Assembly (NCBI GenBank): GCA_964444125.1
Contig: CAYUFB010000001.1
Coordinates: 1 to 64,000, forward strand
From: CAYUFB01 sp964444125
Lineage (GTDB): Bacteria > Patescibacteriota > Dojkabacteria > B142 > JAFGMG01
DNA length: 64,000 nt
Direction: 5' to 3'
The notes under the pieces are model-generated. The model worked only from the letters and a program-made list of their open reading frames with translations. It was not told where the DNA came from and did no database searches. Position 1 is the stretch's first letter. Each line of letters begins with the position of its first letter. Position numbers and translations under genes: made by a program. Shown here one piece after another: positions 26,160 through 35,228 of the stretch.

Positions 26160-26576
26160 ATGCCAAAGCCAAAGCAGCAACAAACAACAAAAGAAGTTGC
26201 AAAACAAAAAAAGAAAGCGAAGAAGAAACTAGTACAAAAGGTCATAGTAAAAGTAAAAAGTGGGTATAACAATACAATCGTGACGATCACAGATTATGAT
26301 GGTAGTGTTATTTCTTCAAGTAGTGGTGGAGTAGTTGGATTTAAGGGATCTAGAAAAAGTACAGCTTTCGCTGCTACAAAAGCAGCAGAAGATGCAGTAT
26401 TTAAGGCTCAAAAGTTTGGGGCGAAAGAAGCAATTGTTGTAGTTTCAGGCATGGGAATGGGAAGACAGGCTGCCGTCAAAGGTATTAGATCTGCTGGTTT
26501 AAAAATTACATCTCTTTCTGATCATACTCCAGTACCTCATGGTGGTACTTGGTCAAGGAAGAGTCCAAAGAAATAA
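26160..26576 (+). CDS. rpsK: 30S ribosomal protein S11
   Basis: 138 residues. The N-terminal 25 are Lys/Gln-rich. The core: VKSGYNNTIVTITDYDGSVISSSSGG, GFKGSRKSTAFAATKAAEDA, VSGMGMGRQAAVKGIRSAGLKITSLSDHTPVPHGGTWSRKSPKK. It forms the platform near the mRNA exit. Confidence 0.97.
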   Translation: MPKPKQQQTTKEVAKQKKKAKKKLVQKVIVKVKSGYNNTIVTITDYDGSVISSSSGGVVGFKGSRKSTAFAATKAAEDAVFKAQKFGAKEAIVVVSGMGMGRQAAVKGIRSAGLKITSLSDHTPVPHGGTWSRKSPKK

Positions 26577-26593
26577 TTAATTAATAAGGAAAT

Positions 26594-27193
26594 ATGAGAT
26601 ATACAGGTCCAAAAAGAAAACTAGAAAGAAGAGAAAATGCTACTTTATTTGGAAGTGAAGCATGGAAAAAAAGGCCTACTTTGCCTGGTCAGCATGGTGT
26701 TTCTAGAAAGAGACCATCAAACTATGCTATTCAGTTTAGAGAAAAACAAAAGGTCAAAAGAACATACTTGATGACAGAGAAACAATTTAGAATATTTTTT
26801 GATGAAGCAAAAAAGGCTACAGGAAATACAGGTACAAGATTTCTTCAGTTATTGGAGATGAGACTTGATAACGTTGTTTACAGACTTGGATTAGCAAAGA
26901 CAAGAGATCAAGCTAGACAATTTGTAAATCATGGACACATAACAGTAAATGGAAAGAAGCTTAGTATTCCTTCTTTTAGAGTCAAGGTTGGAGATGAGGT
27001 ATCTTTGTCTAAGAAAATGGACAATAAAGATATTTCAAAACAAATTGCTCAAGAAATCAAAGCAGAAAAAAGAGCTGTTCCTGCATGGCTAGAAAGGCTT
27101 AAGTCTGGTGGCAAGGTTACAGCTGAACCTGTTAGGGAAAATATTGATAAAAGTATCAAAGAACAGTATATAGTTGAATTTTATTCAAGATAA
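26594..27193 (+). CDS. rpsD: 30S ribosomal protein S4
   Basis: 199 residues, cysteine-free form. RYTGPKRKLERRENATLFG, RPTLPGQHGVSRKRPSNYAIQFREKQKVKRTYLMTEKQFR, then the S4 RNA-binding domain (RLDNVVYRLGLAKTRDQARQFVNHGHITVNGKKLSIPSFRVKVGDEVS). A Shine-Dalgarno-like AAGGAA precedes the start. It initiates 30S assembly. Confidence 0.97.
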   Translation: MRYTGPKRKLERRENATLFGSEAWKKRPTLPGQHGVSRKRPSNYAIQFREKQKVKRTYLMTEKQFRIFFDEAKKATGNTGTRFLQLLEMRLDNVVYRLGLAKTRDQARQFVNHGHITVNGKKLSIPSFRVKVGDEVSLSKKMDNKDISKQIAQEIKAEKRAVPAWLERLKSGGKVTAEPVRENIDKSIKEQYIVEFYSR

Positions 27194-27212
27194 TAATTAT
27201 TATTTATATCAA

Positions 27213-28151
27213 ATGTTGGAAATTGATAAATTTGGACTTAAAAAGGTAAAAGATGAAGGATCATATGGAGAGTTTGAGATTGGACCACTTCCAAAAGGTT
27301 TCGGGCATACAGTAGCAAACTCATTAAGAAGAATATTGCTATCATCAATCGCTGGAGCATCAGTTGTTTCAGTCAAAATCAATGGTGTAGATCATGAGTA
27401 TACAGCACTTAAAGGTGTCCAAGATGATGTACTGGCAATTTTATTAAGATTGAAAGAATTAGCATTAGTTGTTCATACTGAAGATGAGGTAGTTCTAAAG
27501 GTATCCAAAAAAGGCAAAAAAGGAGAAGTAGTAGACGTTTTAGCTTCAGATATAGAAATAAATCCAGATGTTGAAATTATCAACAAAGATCTTGTTATTA
27601 CATCGCTTAGTGATGAGAAAAGTAGCTTTGATGCAGAGATTCACGTCAGATCTGGAGTAGGATACGCTTTCCCAGAGGAATCAATTCGAAAAGAAATTGG
27701 CAATTTGCCAATTGATGCTGATTATAATCCTGTCACAAGAGTTGAGATTGATATTGTTACAGCTCGTGTCGGACAAAGAACTGATTACGAACAGATCATA
27801 CTAAAAGTTCACACAAATATGACCAAAACTCCTTCTGAAGCATTATTAGAGGCAGTTGAGGTGTATGATAGGATTGCAAACAGACTAGTGAATTTGGCTG
27901 GAGGCAATGCTGCAGCATTAGAAGAAGAGGTCAAAGATGAAGAAAGCAAACAAGAAGAAAGAATACTTGTCAGTGAGGTTAATATGTCAACAAGGCTTAC
28001 AAATTCATTGATGAATTCAGGTATTTCAACATTAAATGAATTAAACGGAAAAAGCAAAGAAGATGTTGCAGGGTTTAGGGGTATGGGCAAAAAATCATAT
28101 GAAGAGTTATTAGAAATTTTAGCTGATTTTGGATTTTCATTAACAGATTAA
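27213..28151 (+). CDS. rpoA: RNA polymerase subunit alpha
   Basis: 312 residues from ATG 27213 (MLEIDKFGLKKVKDEGSYGEFEIGPLPKGFGHTVANSLRRILLSS). The frame starts further up at a TTG inside rpsD, but that part is not conserved. The N-terminal dimerisation domain is followed by an acidic linker (EEEVKDEESKQEE) and the HhH C-terminal domain (NSGISTLNELNGKSKEDVAGFRGMGKKSYEELLEIL). Confidence 0.96.
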   Translation: MLEIDKFGLKKVKDEGSYGEFEIGPLPKGFGHTVANSLRRILLSSIAGASVVSVKINGVDHEYTALKGVQDDVLAILLRLKELALVVHTEDEVVLKVSKKGKKGEVVDVLASDIEINPDVEIINKDLVITSLSDEKSSFDAEIHVRSGVGYAFPEESIRKEIGNLPIDADYNPVTRVEIDIVTARVGQRTDYEQIILKVHTNMTKTPSEALLEAVEVYDRIANRLVNLAGGNAAALEEEVKDEESKQEERILVSEVNMSTRLTNSLMNSGISTLNELNGKSKEDVAGFRGMGKKSYEELLEILADFGFSLTD

Positions 28152-28155
28152 ATAA

Positions 28156-28551
28156 ATGAGACATAATTATAAAGTCAAAAAATTAGGCAGGCAGAAAGAT
28201 CATAGAGATATGCTGGTTATAAACCAATTCAAGACTTTGGTTCAGTATGGCAAATTAGAAACAACTGAACAAAAGGCAAAAGTTGTAGCAGGTTTTGCAG
28301 ATAAGATTCTTTCAAGATTGGCCAAATTAGATAATGAGAGAGCATTGCAGTTATTAGAATCCAAATTAAAGAATAAAAAATTTACTAAGTATTTAGTAGA
28401 GGAAATCAAACCTGTCCTAGATAGAGAGTTTGGATTCGTTCGCAAATACAAACTAGAGACTAGAAAAGGTGATAATGCTAGTATGATGTTACTTGAATTA
28501 ATCAAGAAAGAACAAAAATCAAAAAAATCTAATAAAAAGAAAGAGAAATAA
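28156..28551 (+). CDS. rplQ: 50S ribosomal protein L17
   Basis: 131 residues: MRHNYKVKKLGRQKDHRDMLVINQFKTLVQYGKLETTEQKAKVV is the L17 N-terminus (RHxxxxxKLGR). The C-terminus is Lys-rich. It is four bases after rpoA, as usual. Confidence 0.95.
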   Translation: MRHNYKVKKLGRQKDHRDMLVINQFKTLVQYGKLETTEQKAKVVAGFADKILSRLAKLDNERALQLLESKLKNKKFTKYLVEEIKPVLDREFGFVRKYKLETRKGDNASMMLLELIKKEQKSKKSNKKKEK

Positions 28552-28553
28552 TT

Positions 28554-28988
28554 ATGATGAAAACCAGAGTAATTAAACAAAAAGAAGTAAATCAAAATTG
28601 GTATTTGTTTGATGCAAAAAATGTAAGACTTGGAAAGCTTGCTGTAGAGGTATCAAAAACTCTTATGGGTAAAGACAAAGTCAATTCTGCAGATAATCTT
28701 GATGATGGTGACTATGTTGTTGTCATTAATGTCAAAGAATTATCTTTTCATCCTAAAAAATTAAACAACAAAAAATACTATTCCCACTCAGGATACATGG
28801 GTTCTCTAAAAACTGAAACTTTAAAAGATTTGTTTGAAAGAAAACCTGATGAAGTATTAAGAAAAGCTGTCAAGGGTATGTTACCAAAAAACAAAATTCA
28901 AGCGAAGATACTAAATAGACTATATATTTATGAGACTTCTGAGCATAAACATGAGGCACAGAAGCCTATACAAATTAAGATCAAGTAA
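28554..28988 (+). CDS. rplM: 50S ribosomal protein L13
   Basis: 144 residues: NWYLFDAKNVRLGKLAVEVSKTLMGKDKV, DGDYVVVINVKELSFHPKKLNNKKYYSHSGYMGSLK, VLRKAVKGMLPKNKIQAKILNRLYIYETSEHKHEAQKP. It is paired with S9, appended to the alpha cluster. Confidence 0.96.
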   Translation: MMKTRVIKQKEVNQNWYLFDAKNVRLGKLAVEVSKTLMGKDKVNSADNLDDGDYVVVINVKELSFHPKKLNNKKYYSHSGYMGSLKTETLKDLFERKPDEVLRKAVKGMLPKNKIQAKILNRLYIYETSEHKHEAQKPIQIKIK

Positions 28989-28993
28989 TAAAT

Positions 28994-29383
28994 ATGGAAA
29001 AATACATATATACAAAAGGAAGAAGAAAAACATCAGTTGCAACATTAAGATTGTATGAGGGCAATGGAGTCACAATGATTAATGACAAAAAGTTTGAAGA
29101 TGTCTACAGAGATCCAGTAGATAGAGCATTGATTCTTGAGCCATTGAAATTAATTGGTTCTCTAGATAAATACTACTTCACTTCAAAAACTAAAGGTGGT
29201 GGTGTCAAATCTCAAGCAGGAGCTATTAGACATGCATTATCACGTGCTTTGGTCAAATCAAGTAGTGATTTTAAATCCACACTTAAGAAAGCAGGAATGT
29301 TGGTTCGAGACGATAGAATGGTTGAAAGAAAAAAGACTGGCCTAAAGAAGGCAAGAAAATCCCCACAATTCTCAAAGAGATAA
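28994..29383 (+). CDS. rpsI: 30S ribosomal protein S9
   Basis: 129 residues: YIYTKGRRKTSVATLRLYEGNGVTMIND, GGGVKSQAGAIRHALSRALV, DDRMVERKKTGLKKARKSPQFSKR. The basic C-terminal tail ending in Arg contacts P-site tRNA. It is the last gene of the ribosomal cluster. Confidence 0.97.
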   Translation: MEKYIYTKGRRKTSVATLRLYEGNGVTMINDKKFEDVYRDPVDRALILEPLKLIGSLDKYYFTSKTKGGGVKSQAGAIRHALSRALVKSSSDFKSTLKKAGMLVRDDRMVERKKTGLKKARKSPQFSKR

Positions 29384-29448
29384 ATTTACAAATACATTGC
29401 GCAGTTTCATTTTCTCTCTTATAATAGTAAGAATTATAATTACTGCTC

Positions 29449-30120
29449 GTGTTCAAGAAATTGTTTTCAACAATTATTCTCATTTTAGTTTTAGTCGTTT
29501 TGGCGCTTTGGTCCCCATGGCAGAAATTAGATATTTCCGTATGGGAGATGTTGGGTTTAAAACAACAGGACAAACTCTCAGGTTTGCAGGTTTATTCTAT
29601 GAATGGTGAGATAGATATAGAAATTGATGGAGAACCTGTTGGAAGTGTAAATGTTGAAGGGTCTCCACTTGATATTTACGAAATTGAACCTGGGGATAGG
29701 TTGATAACACTAATCAATAAATCAGAAAATAGTTACAAGTACAACAGGATTATTAGATTCGTACCAGGAATTAATACTGTTATCGCTTACGAAATAGGTC
29801 CAAATGAGAGATTTTCGAGTGGTTATCTAATTACCGCAACACCTTCTATTGCTACAAATGAAAGCTTTTTAAATATTGCAGGATATCCATCAAAATCAAA
29901 AGTCTATCTTAATGGAGAGATGATTGGCGAGGCACCTATATCTAGATACTCGTTGAAATTAGATTCTTCATTGGTGATCAAGATTGAGAATGAAAATTAT
30001 GAAGAACTGCAGTTTAATTTATTACCCGAAGACGATGAAGCCAGGAGCAATCTGAAAGGATATGACTTAAATATTGAATTTAGGCTCTTTGAAATGCCAT
30101 TTGAAGTAATAACACTTTAA
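29449..30120 (+). CDS. Membrane-anchored PEGA-domain protein
   Basis: 223 residues from GTG 29449. One N-terminal helix (TIILILVLVVLALWSPW) anchors an extracellular part with two beta-rich repeats of PEGA type: IDIEIDGEPVGSVNVEGSPLDIYEIEPGDRLITL and FLNIAGYPSKSKVYLNGEMIGEAPISRYSL. PEGA domains are found in surface and cell-wall proteins; no enzymatic function is expected. Its TAA overlaps the next ATG (TAATG), coupling it to the DUF4012 fusion. Confidence 0.7.
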   Translation: MFKKLFSTIILILVLVVLALWSPWQKLDISVWEMLGLKQQDKLSGLQVYSMNGEIDIEIDGEPVGSVNVEGSPLDIYEIEPGDRLITLINKSENSYKYNRIIRFVPGINTVIAYEIGPNERFSSGYLITATPSIATNESFLNIAGYPSKSKVYLNGEMIGEAPISRYSLKLDSSLVIKIENENYEELQFNLLPEDDEARSNLKGYDLNIEFRLFEMPFEVITL

Positions 30121-33100
30121 TGTCAGAAAAAAACAAATTAAAATCAAGTATAAAATATCCAACTTCTATTATAGTAAGAGGGGATGATTTCTTGGGGGTA
30201 GAGATAGCCAAAAGCCTTATTGAACAAGGAGGATACGTAATTGTGGTTGACCATGATATTGATAAGACGATAGAGAGATACAAAGAGATAGAAGATCAGA
30301 AATTATTAAGTATAATTAACTTTGAATCAATTGATTATTTAGATGACGACTTAAGGAGATTAGATTATGTTTTTTTCTTGAATCATGAATATGATAATTC
30401 TAATTTCAAAATTTCCAGTCAAGAATTTCTTCAAGTATCAAACTATTTAGATTTAATGCTAAATCTATCTAGCAAATTTGATGCCAAATTTGTTTTGACC
30501 TCTTCAATTCGAGCAAATCAGATAATTCTTGAGCACGGAGAATTGGATCTCAATTTTGGAAAATCATCTACATCTGCACAGATGGTCTATACGCAGATGG
30601 AGATTCAAAGGTATGCAGAAACATTATGTATGGAATCGGTAGAGAAACTCGGAATCGATGCGCGTATCACTAGACTTGGGATAGTTGTTGGCAAAGGGAT
30701 GGATTTTGATCTTAATCGCAGTTTCGATCGCTTGATTTTTCAAGCGGTCAAAGCGAAAAATTTAGAACTGACAGCTGATGGATTAGAAACAAATTTATAT
30801 GTCCATGTGCTTGATTGTGCATATGGTTTGATCAAGGCTATGTTCACAAAAGGTACGCAGGGCAAAATTTATTCGATTTCAAATCAAGAAGAAATAAGTG
30901 ATTTGAGTATTGCATATAAATTACAAGAGATAACAGGGCTCAATAGAGATATTAGGTTTATTGATAGCAGTAATGATCTTCCCCCGATAAGATTTTATAA
31001 ACCTGTTACAAATTTGTCAGCAATTGGGTGGACTCCCAGGATTTCATTTACTAGAGCTTTAAATCAAAGCTTGGACTATGCAAGATCACTTGAGGAAGAT
31101 GGTACACAAATTGATGAAATAGTTTCGCCAGAGGAAGTTGTAGAAGATTTGCTCTCAGATGATCAACCAAAAGGAGCATTAGCTAGATTGATAGCTGAGC
31201 GAAAAAGGCAGGAAAAGGCAAGATCGGGTAGTATTTTGCTTGCAGCACAAAGAGTTCAGACCAAAAAGAAAGAAAATAGAAATTTGACCAGATACGAGAA
31301 ATTTCAAAGATACTTACAAGCAAAATATGATAATCTGGCAAATAACCTACAGTTTTTAAAGAAAGTTACTGTTGCAGAATCGTTCTTTTATGCGATTACC
31401 TTTCTTATATTTGTATTAATTTACTTTGCCTTCATATCCCCAGGATTTGTGATGATCAAAGAAACTATTAGACTTAATTATTATAATAGTCAGATAGCAA
31501 ATAATATAGATCAAGCTAATATTGATGAACTGGATAATTCAATTAAAGGCTTTGATTCATCGTTAGGAGGATTTATCCAAAATTATAAAAAGTTTGAAGT
31601 AATTTATAGCTTATTGGGCAAAGAGCATGAATATCGAAGCAATATCAATTCTTTAAATACATATAAGCTCTATAGTGACAGCCTTTCTTCCAGCTTAGAT
31701 TATATTGTCAGTTTTGATGAATACTGGAATCAAAATGAATTTGGTTTGGTACTTAAACCCAACTCGGAATCAAAATTAATATTGTCACAATATAGTACAA
31801 ATCAGGCACTAATTGAGAATATTAATACGAGCTCAGTTGAAGCAACTCAAAGCTCAAAGAAGCTTGAGCTTGCAAAAAAAGCAATAGATGATGTTGCAAA
31901 TATTTCTGTACTTGGCTACGACATAGATGAGAATATGACCAATTTGGTTGCTGGTGAAGACTATATCACTGATTTGATGTCATTTATAAATGGCTATAGT
32001 CAAATGATGATGAAAAACGAGAAGCATACTTATATACTAGTTATCCAGGATAATTCGAGATATACACCATCTGGAGGTTATCCTGCGAGTATCGGGTTCT
32101 TCTCTGCCCAAAGTGGACAAATTACTGATATTCTATTTACACCAGTTACAGAAAATATGCGATTGTCTTCTTTGACAAAATCAGAATTAGATGAGATACA
32201 AACTAACTCAGGAGAGATTGTTTCAACTACCCAGGTTGAAATAGATGATTTATTTCTTCTTAAGGATAGAAACGTAATACGTGAGCATTTAATTGATTAT
32301 ATGCAAGATCAATATGGAATAAATGCAAGAACAGTTATTTATATAAATCTTGAAGCTGTTGCATCATTAGCAAATTACAAGGGTGGGGTAGAGATAAATA
32401 GCGTTATGGTCAATGAAGCAACGATACTCAATGCTTTAGAATTGTTGCAAAAAGATACTGGCAAAGTTGAAGACAGAAATAATGTGATTACCGAATTAGC
32501 AGCGTCGATTTTTGTTGAGTATACGACAAATAAATCATTGTTAACTGGATTACTATCTACATTCAAAGAATACACAAGAACAAGAGGTGTGTTTATTTCA
32601 TCACAAAACTATGAATTAATGAATAGCCTTGCAATGATTTCAAATAATCCTAATGAGAAAAATTGGGCGTTTTTTGCACTTGGTATTGATCCTAACGCAG
32701 TAAAGGTCAAGGTATTTCCATCAATGGATTTAAAAGTTGAAGACTATATAGAAAGTGATTTTGTAATAAATAGAAAGATTACCATTAATCCAGGAAGCAA
32801 CGAACATTTAGAGAGAGTTATTACATGCGTCCCCTCAAATGCATTTGATTTCTCTTTAGACAATAGATTGGCCTTAGGGCAGGCTTTTAGTGATAGTCAA
32901 ATTTGTGTAGCAGGTGATTTTTCAAGATCAGAAAAAGTAAGCTTCAGTTACAAATTTCGTCCACAAATTGAAAATTTAGGTACAAATGAGTATAATGTAA
33001 ATCTAGAGTTGCTAGTTGCCCCAGGAAGCAAAGTCAAATATGATTGGGATATAAGTAAGTCTCCAGATATAAAGTTTAAAGATATTGGGGACCTTTCCTT

Positions 33101-33173
33101 GGCTGGGCAAGTTATTGTGTCTTCTGGCAACTTAGAGAATAGTTTAAATATAGATTTTATAATCGAGAAATGA
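30120..33173 (+). CDS. Epimerase-like domain fused to membrane-anchored DUF4012 domain
   Basis: 1017 residues. Residues 15-330 look like an NAD(P)-dependent epimerase/SDR fold: TSIIVRGDDFLGVEIAKSLI in place of the usual GxxGxxG, strand FVLTSSIRA, YTQMEIQRYAETL in the YxxxK region, and a C-terminal half with GWTPRISFTRAL. A Lys/Arg-rich linker precedes one helix (FFYAITFLIFVLIYFAFISPG near 420-445). The outer part holds a DUF4012 domain (YILVIQDNSRYTPSGGYPASIGFFSAQSG). The Rossmann glycines are partly lost, so the first domain may be non-catalytic. Inference: envelope polysaccharide or surface role. Confidence 0.75.
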   Translation: MSEKNKLKSSIKYPTSIIVRGDDFLGVEIAKSLIEQGGYVIVVDHDIDKTIERYKEIEDQKLLSIINFESIDYLDDDLRRLDYVFFLNHEYDNSNFKISSQEFLQVSNYLDLMLNLSSKFDAKFVLTSSIRANQIILEHGELDLNFGKSSTSAQMVYTQMEIQRYAETLCMESVEKLGIDARITRLGIVVGKGMDFDLNRSFDRLIFQAVKAKNLELTADGLETNLYVHVLDCAYGLIKAMFTKGTQGKIYSISNQEEISDLSIAYKLQEITGLNRDIRFIDSSNDLPPIRFYKPVTNLSAIGWTPRISFTRALNQSLDYARSLEEDGTQIDEIVSPEEVVEDLLSDDQPKGALARLIAERKRQEKARSGSILLAAQRVQTKKKENRNLTRYEKFQRYLQAKYDNLANNLQFLKKVTVAESFFYAITFLIFVLIYFAFISPGFVMIKETIRLNYYNSQIANNIDQANIDELDNSIKGFDSSLGGFIQNYKKFEVIYSLLGKEHEYRSNINSLNTYKLYSDSLSSSLDYIVSFDEYWNQNEFGLVLKPNSESKLILSQYSTNQALIENINTSSVEATQSSKKLELAKKAIDDVANISVLGYDIDENMTNLVAGEDYITDLMSFINGYSQMMMKNEKHTYILVIQDNSRYTPSGGYPASIGFFSAQSGQITDILFTPVTENMRLSSLTKSELDEIQTNSGEIVSTTQVEIDDLFLLKDRNVIREHLIDYMQDQYGINARTVIYINLEAVASLANYKGGVEINSVMVNEATILNALELLQKDTGKVEDRNNVITELAASIFVEYTTNKSLLTGLLSTFKEYTRTRGVFISSQNYELMNSLAMISNNPNEKNWAFFALGIDPNAVKVKVFPSMDLKVEDYIESDFVINRKITINPGSNEHLERVITCVPSNAFDFSLDNRLALGQAFSDSQICVAGDFSRSEKVSFSYKFRPQIENLGTNEYNVNLELLVAPGSKVKYDWDISKSPDIKFKDIGDLSLAGQVIVSSGNLENSLNIDFIIEK

Positions 33174-33637
33174 AAGACCAAGTCTTACTGACCAAAGAAG
33201 GTTTAGAAGAATTAAAAAATGAATTACAAAGAAGAATTGAAATTGACCGAATCAAAATTGCTGAAGAATTAAGTGCAGCAAGTGCTCAAGGAGATCTTTC
33301 AGAAAATGCAACATATAAAACTGCAATGGAAGATAAGGAATTCAATGAGAATAGGATCGCTGAATTACAAAAAATTATCGCTGAAGCAGTCGTTATTGAG
33401 GGAAATAAAAACGATGATACTGCTGGTTTAGGAGAAAGGATTGTAGTTAAGAGATTATCTGATAACAAAATTAGAGAGTATATTCTTGTCGGAGAAAATG
33501 AGGCTGATCCACTTAGCTACAAAATTTCAATCAAGTCTCCAATTGGTAATGCATTGTTAAATAAAGATGTGGGTGAAATAGTTAAGGTCGAAATGCCAAA
33601 TGGCGTAGAAGAATTTGAAATAATTGAGATAAAATAA
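33170..33637 (+). CDS. greA: Transcription elongation factor GreA
   Basis: 155 residues. The N-terminal coiled coil (LTKEGLEELKNELQRRIEIDRIKIAEELSAASAQGDLSENATYKTAMEDKEFNENRIAEL) includes the acidic tip SAQGDLSENA that rescues backtracked RNA polymerase. The C-terminal FKBP-like domain ends SPIGNALLNKDVGEIVKVEMPNG. It overlaps the fusion gene (ATGA) and is followed by a terminator at 33656. Confidence 0.95.
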   Translation: MKDQVLLTKEGLEELKNELQRRIEIDRIKIAEELSAASAQGDLSENATYKTAMEDKEFNENRIAELQKIIAEAVVIEGNKNDDTAGLGERIVVKRLSDNKIREYILVGENEADPLSYKISIKSPIGNALLNKDVGEIVKVEMPNGVEEFEIIEIK

Positions 33638-33655
33638 TTCGCTTAAAAAGCTGAC

Positions 33656-33711
33656 AGGGCCAGTTATATTTGCTATATTAATTAAAGTAAATATTAACTG
33701 ACCCTTTTTTT
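33656..33711 (+). terminator. Terminator after greA
   Basis: AGGG-C-CAGTTA-TATTTGC pairs with GTAAATA-T-TAACTG-A-CCCT (33690-33705), followed by seven T. A long, strong stem. The T-run runs directly into the next gene's TTG start at 33710. Confidence 0.8.
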
Positions 33712-34549
33712 GGAAAAGCACGCCATCCCGCAAAACATCATGGATGTTGAATTTAAATTGTTCGGAAGTCTGACGATCAGACAATTCATGAGCTTGGTGG
33801 GGGCCGTCATTATTGCTGGTTTGATATATATTATTGCAACCCCGCTTGGCGTCCCCGGTATTGTATTCTGGCCAATTGTAGGCTTTATTTTGGCAATAGG
33901 CTTTGCAATGGCCTTTATGACAATCAATGGGCAGCCCTTCGCTAGATGGTTTAGAAATTTTGTATTTGCAATTTTTTCTTCACAGAAATATGTATGGCAA
34001 AAATCTCCTCAACCGCCTCAAGCATTGACGCAAAATGTCCCAAAGATGAGCCCTAAATCGGATAAACAGATTTCAAAAGAATTAGGGATTATGCCTCTTG
34101 TAGAAGTTATGTCTGAGAAAAACGTAGAACTAGACGAAGATGAAAAAAAAGACTTGTCCAGGATAGATCGATATTTTCAAGCAGAATTTGATAAGTATGT
34201 TCCTTCTAAACAAACTGTTGAAAGCAAAAGGCAGGGAATAGCACAAGTTGATATAGAAAATGCCAATATAGCCGGAAATCAAAATAGGATGTATTATGGA
34301 GATAATGTAGTAGATATAGGCAAAGGAAAGAGAGCGGTTTATTCAAATATGCAAAATAGAGCTTCCAGACCTGTTATGAAGGACGATTCTGAAGTGATGA
34401 TGGAAAAAAAAATCAAAGAGATACTTCAAAGACAGCGTGAACTCGATCCTTATATAAAAACAATGGAAATAGAAGAAAGGGAAAAAGAACTCAAACAAGA
34501 AATGAGAAGACTTTATCAAGAAATTCAGGAGTTAAACTCTAAAAAATAA
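33710..34549 (+). CDS. PrgI-family membrane protein (VirB3-like)
   Basis: 279 residues. The N-terminus EKHAIPQNIMDVEFKLFGSLTIRQFMSL and two helices (GAVIIAGLIYIIATPLGVPG, VFWPIVGFILAIGFAMAF) match PrgI, the small inner-membrane part of type IV secretion-like systems. A long charged helical tail (150-279) is unusual for the family. The start is uncertain: TTG 33710 keeps the conserved IPxxI but sits in a terminator T-run; ATG 33740 would lose it. Four genes downstream form a T4SS-like set. Confidence 0.75.
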   Translation: MEKHAIPQNIMDVEFKLFGSLTIRQFMSLVGAVIIAGLIYIIATPLGVPGIVFWPIVGFILAIGFAMAFMTINGQPFARWFRNFVFAIFSSQKYVWQKSPQPPQALTQNVPKMSPKSDKQISKELGIMPLVEVMSEKNVELDEDEKKDLSRIDRYFQAEFDKYVPSKQTVESKRQGIAQVDIENANIAGNQNRMYYGDNVVDIGKGKRAVYSNMQNRASRPVMKDDSEVMMEKKIKEILQRQRELDPYIKTMEIEEREKELKQEMRRLYQEIQELNSKK

Positions 34550-35226
34550 TGGCAAAAAAAATACCTGCAACACAAGAACATTTGAGTATAGAAGAGATCG
34601 TTGATGATATGGTCATACTTCGCAATGGGGTCGTGGTGTTGATTCTTGAGACAAGTGCTCTAAATTTCGATTTACTCTCAGAAGAAGAGCAGGATGTAAG
34701 GATTTTAGCATTCGCAAATTTATTAAATGGTGTAGATTACAGATTTGAGATAAGCATCAGAACGGTTAGAACAGATGTAAGTGAATATATAAAAAAACTT
34801 GAAGACTATAAATCCAAACAAATATCAAGGCCTCTTATTAGGCAGATAGAAATATACATGCAATTTATACGAAATTTAACGACCAAAAATGAGATTCTAG
34901 ACAAAAGATTTTTTGTTTCTATTCCCTATAGAGGTGGCCTTGTAGCAGATCCAAGTTTTTATAAAAAACTACTTGGGGCTAAGCCCAAGATTTCTAATGT
35001 CCCAAGGGTTGTAGAAAAAGCAAAAATTGATTTGTATCCAAAAAGAGACAACATTATCAGATTATTTAAAAAAATGGGTATATCGGCAAGACAGTTGACC
35101 AATAACGAATTATTGATGTTGTTTTATGAAATTTATGATCCTGATAAGATAGGGTACCAAAAGATCGGCCTAAATATTAGAGATTATACAACAGGTATTA
35201 TTCAACCATTAAGGGAAGAAAAATAA
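34549..35226 (+). CDS. TraC-like/VirB4 N-terminal-domain protein
   Basis: 225 residues, soluble. ATQEHLSIEEIVDDMVILRNGVVVLILETSALNFDLLSEEEQDVRILAFANLLNGVDYRFEISIRT is typical of the TraC-like domain at the N-terminus of VirB4 ATPases; here it is a separate gene. It starts at the ATG touching the PrgI stop, two bases before the VirB4 gene. Split subunits of the T4SS ATPase are frequent in CPR genomes. Confidence 0.7.
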   Translation: MAKKIPATQEHLSIEEIVDDMVILRNGVVVLILETSALNFDLLSEEEQDVRILAFANLLNGVDYRFEISIRTVRTDVSEYIKKLEDYKSKQISRPLIRQIEIYMQFIRNLTTKNEILDKRFFVSIPYRGGLVADPSFYKKLLGAKPKISNVPRVVEKAKIDLYPKRDNIIRLFKKMGISARQLTNNELLMLFYEIYDPDKIGYQKIGLNIRDYTTGIIQPLREEK

Positions 35227-35228
35227 AT

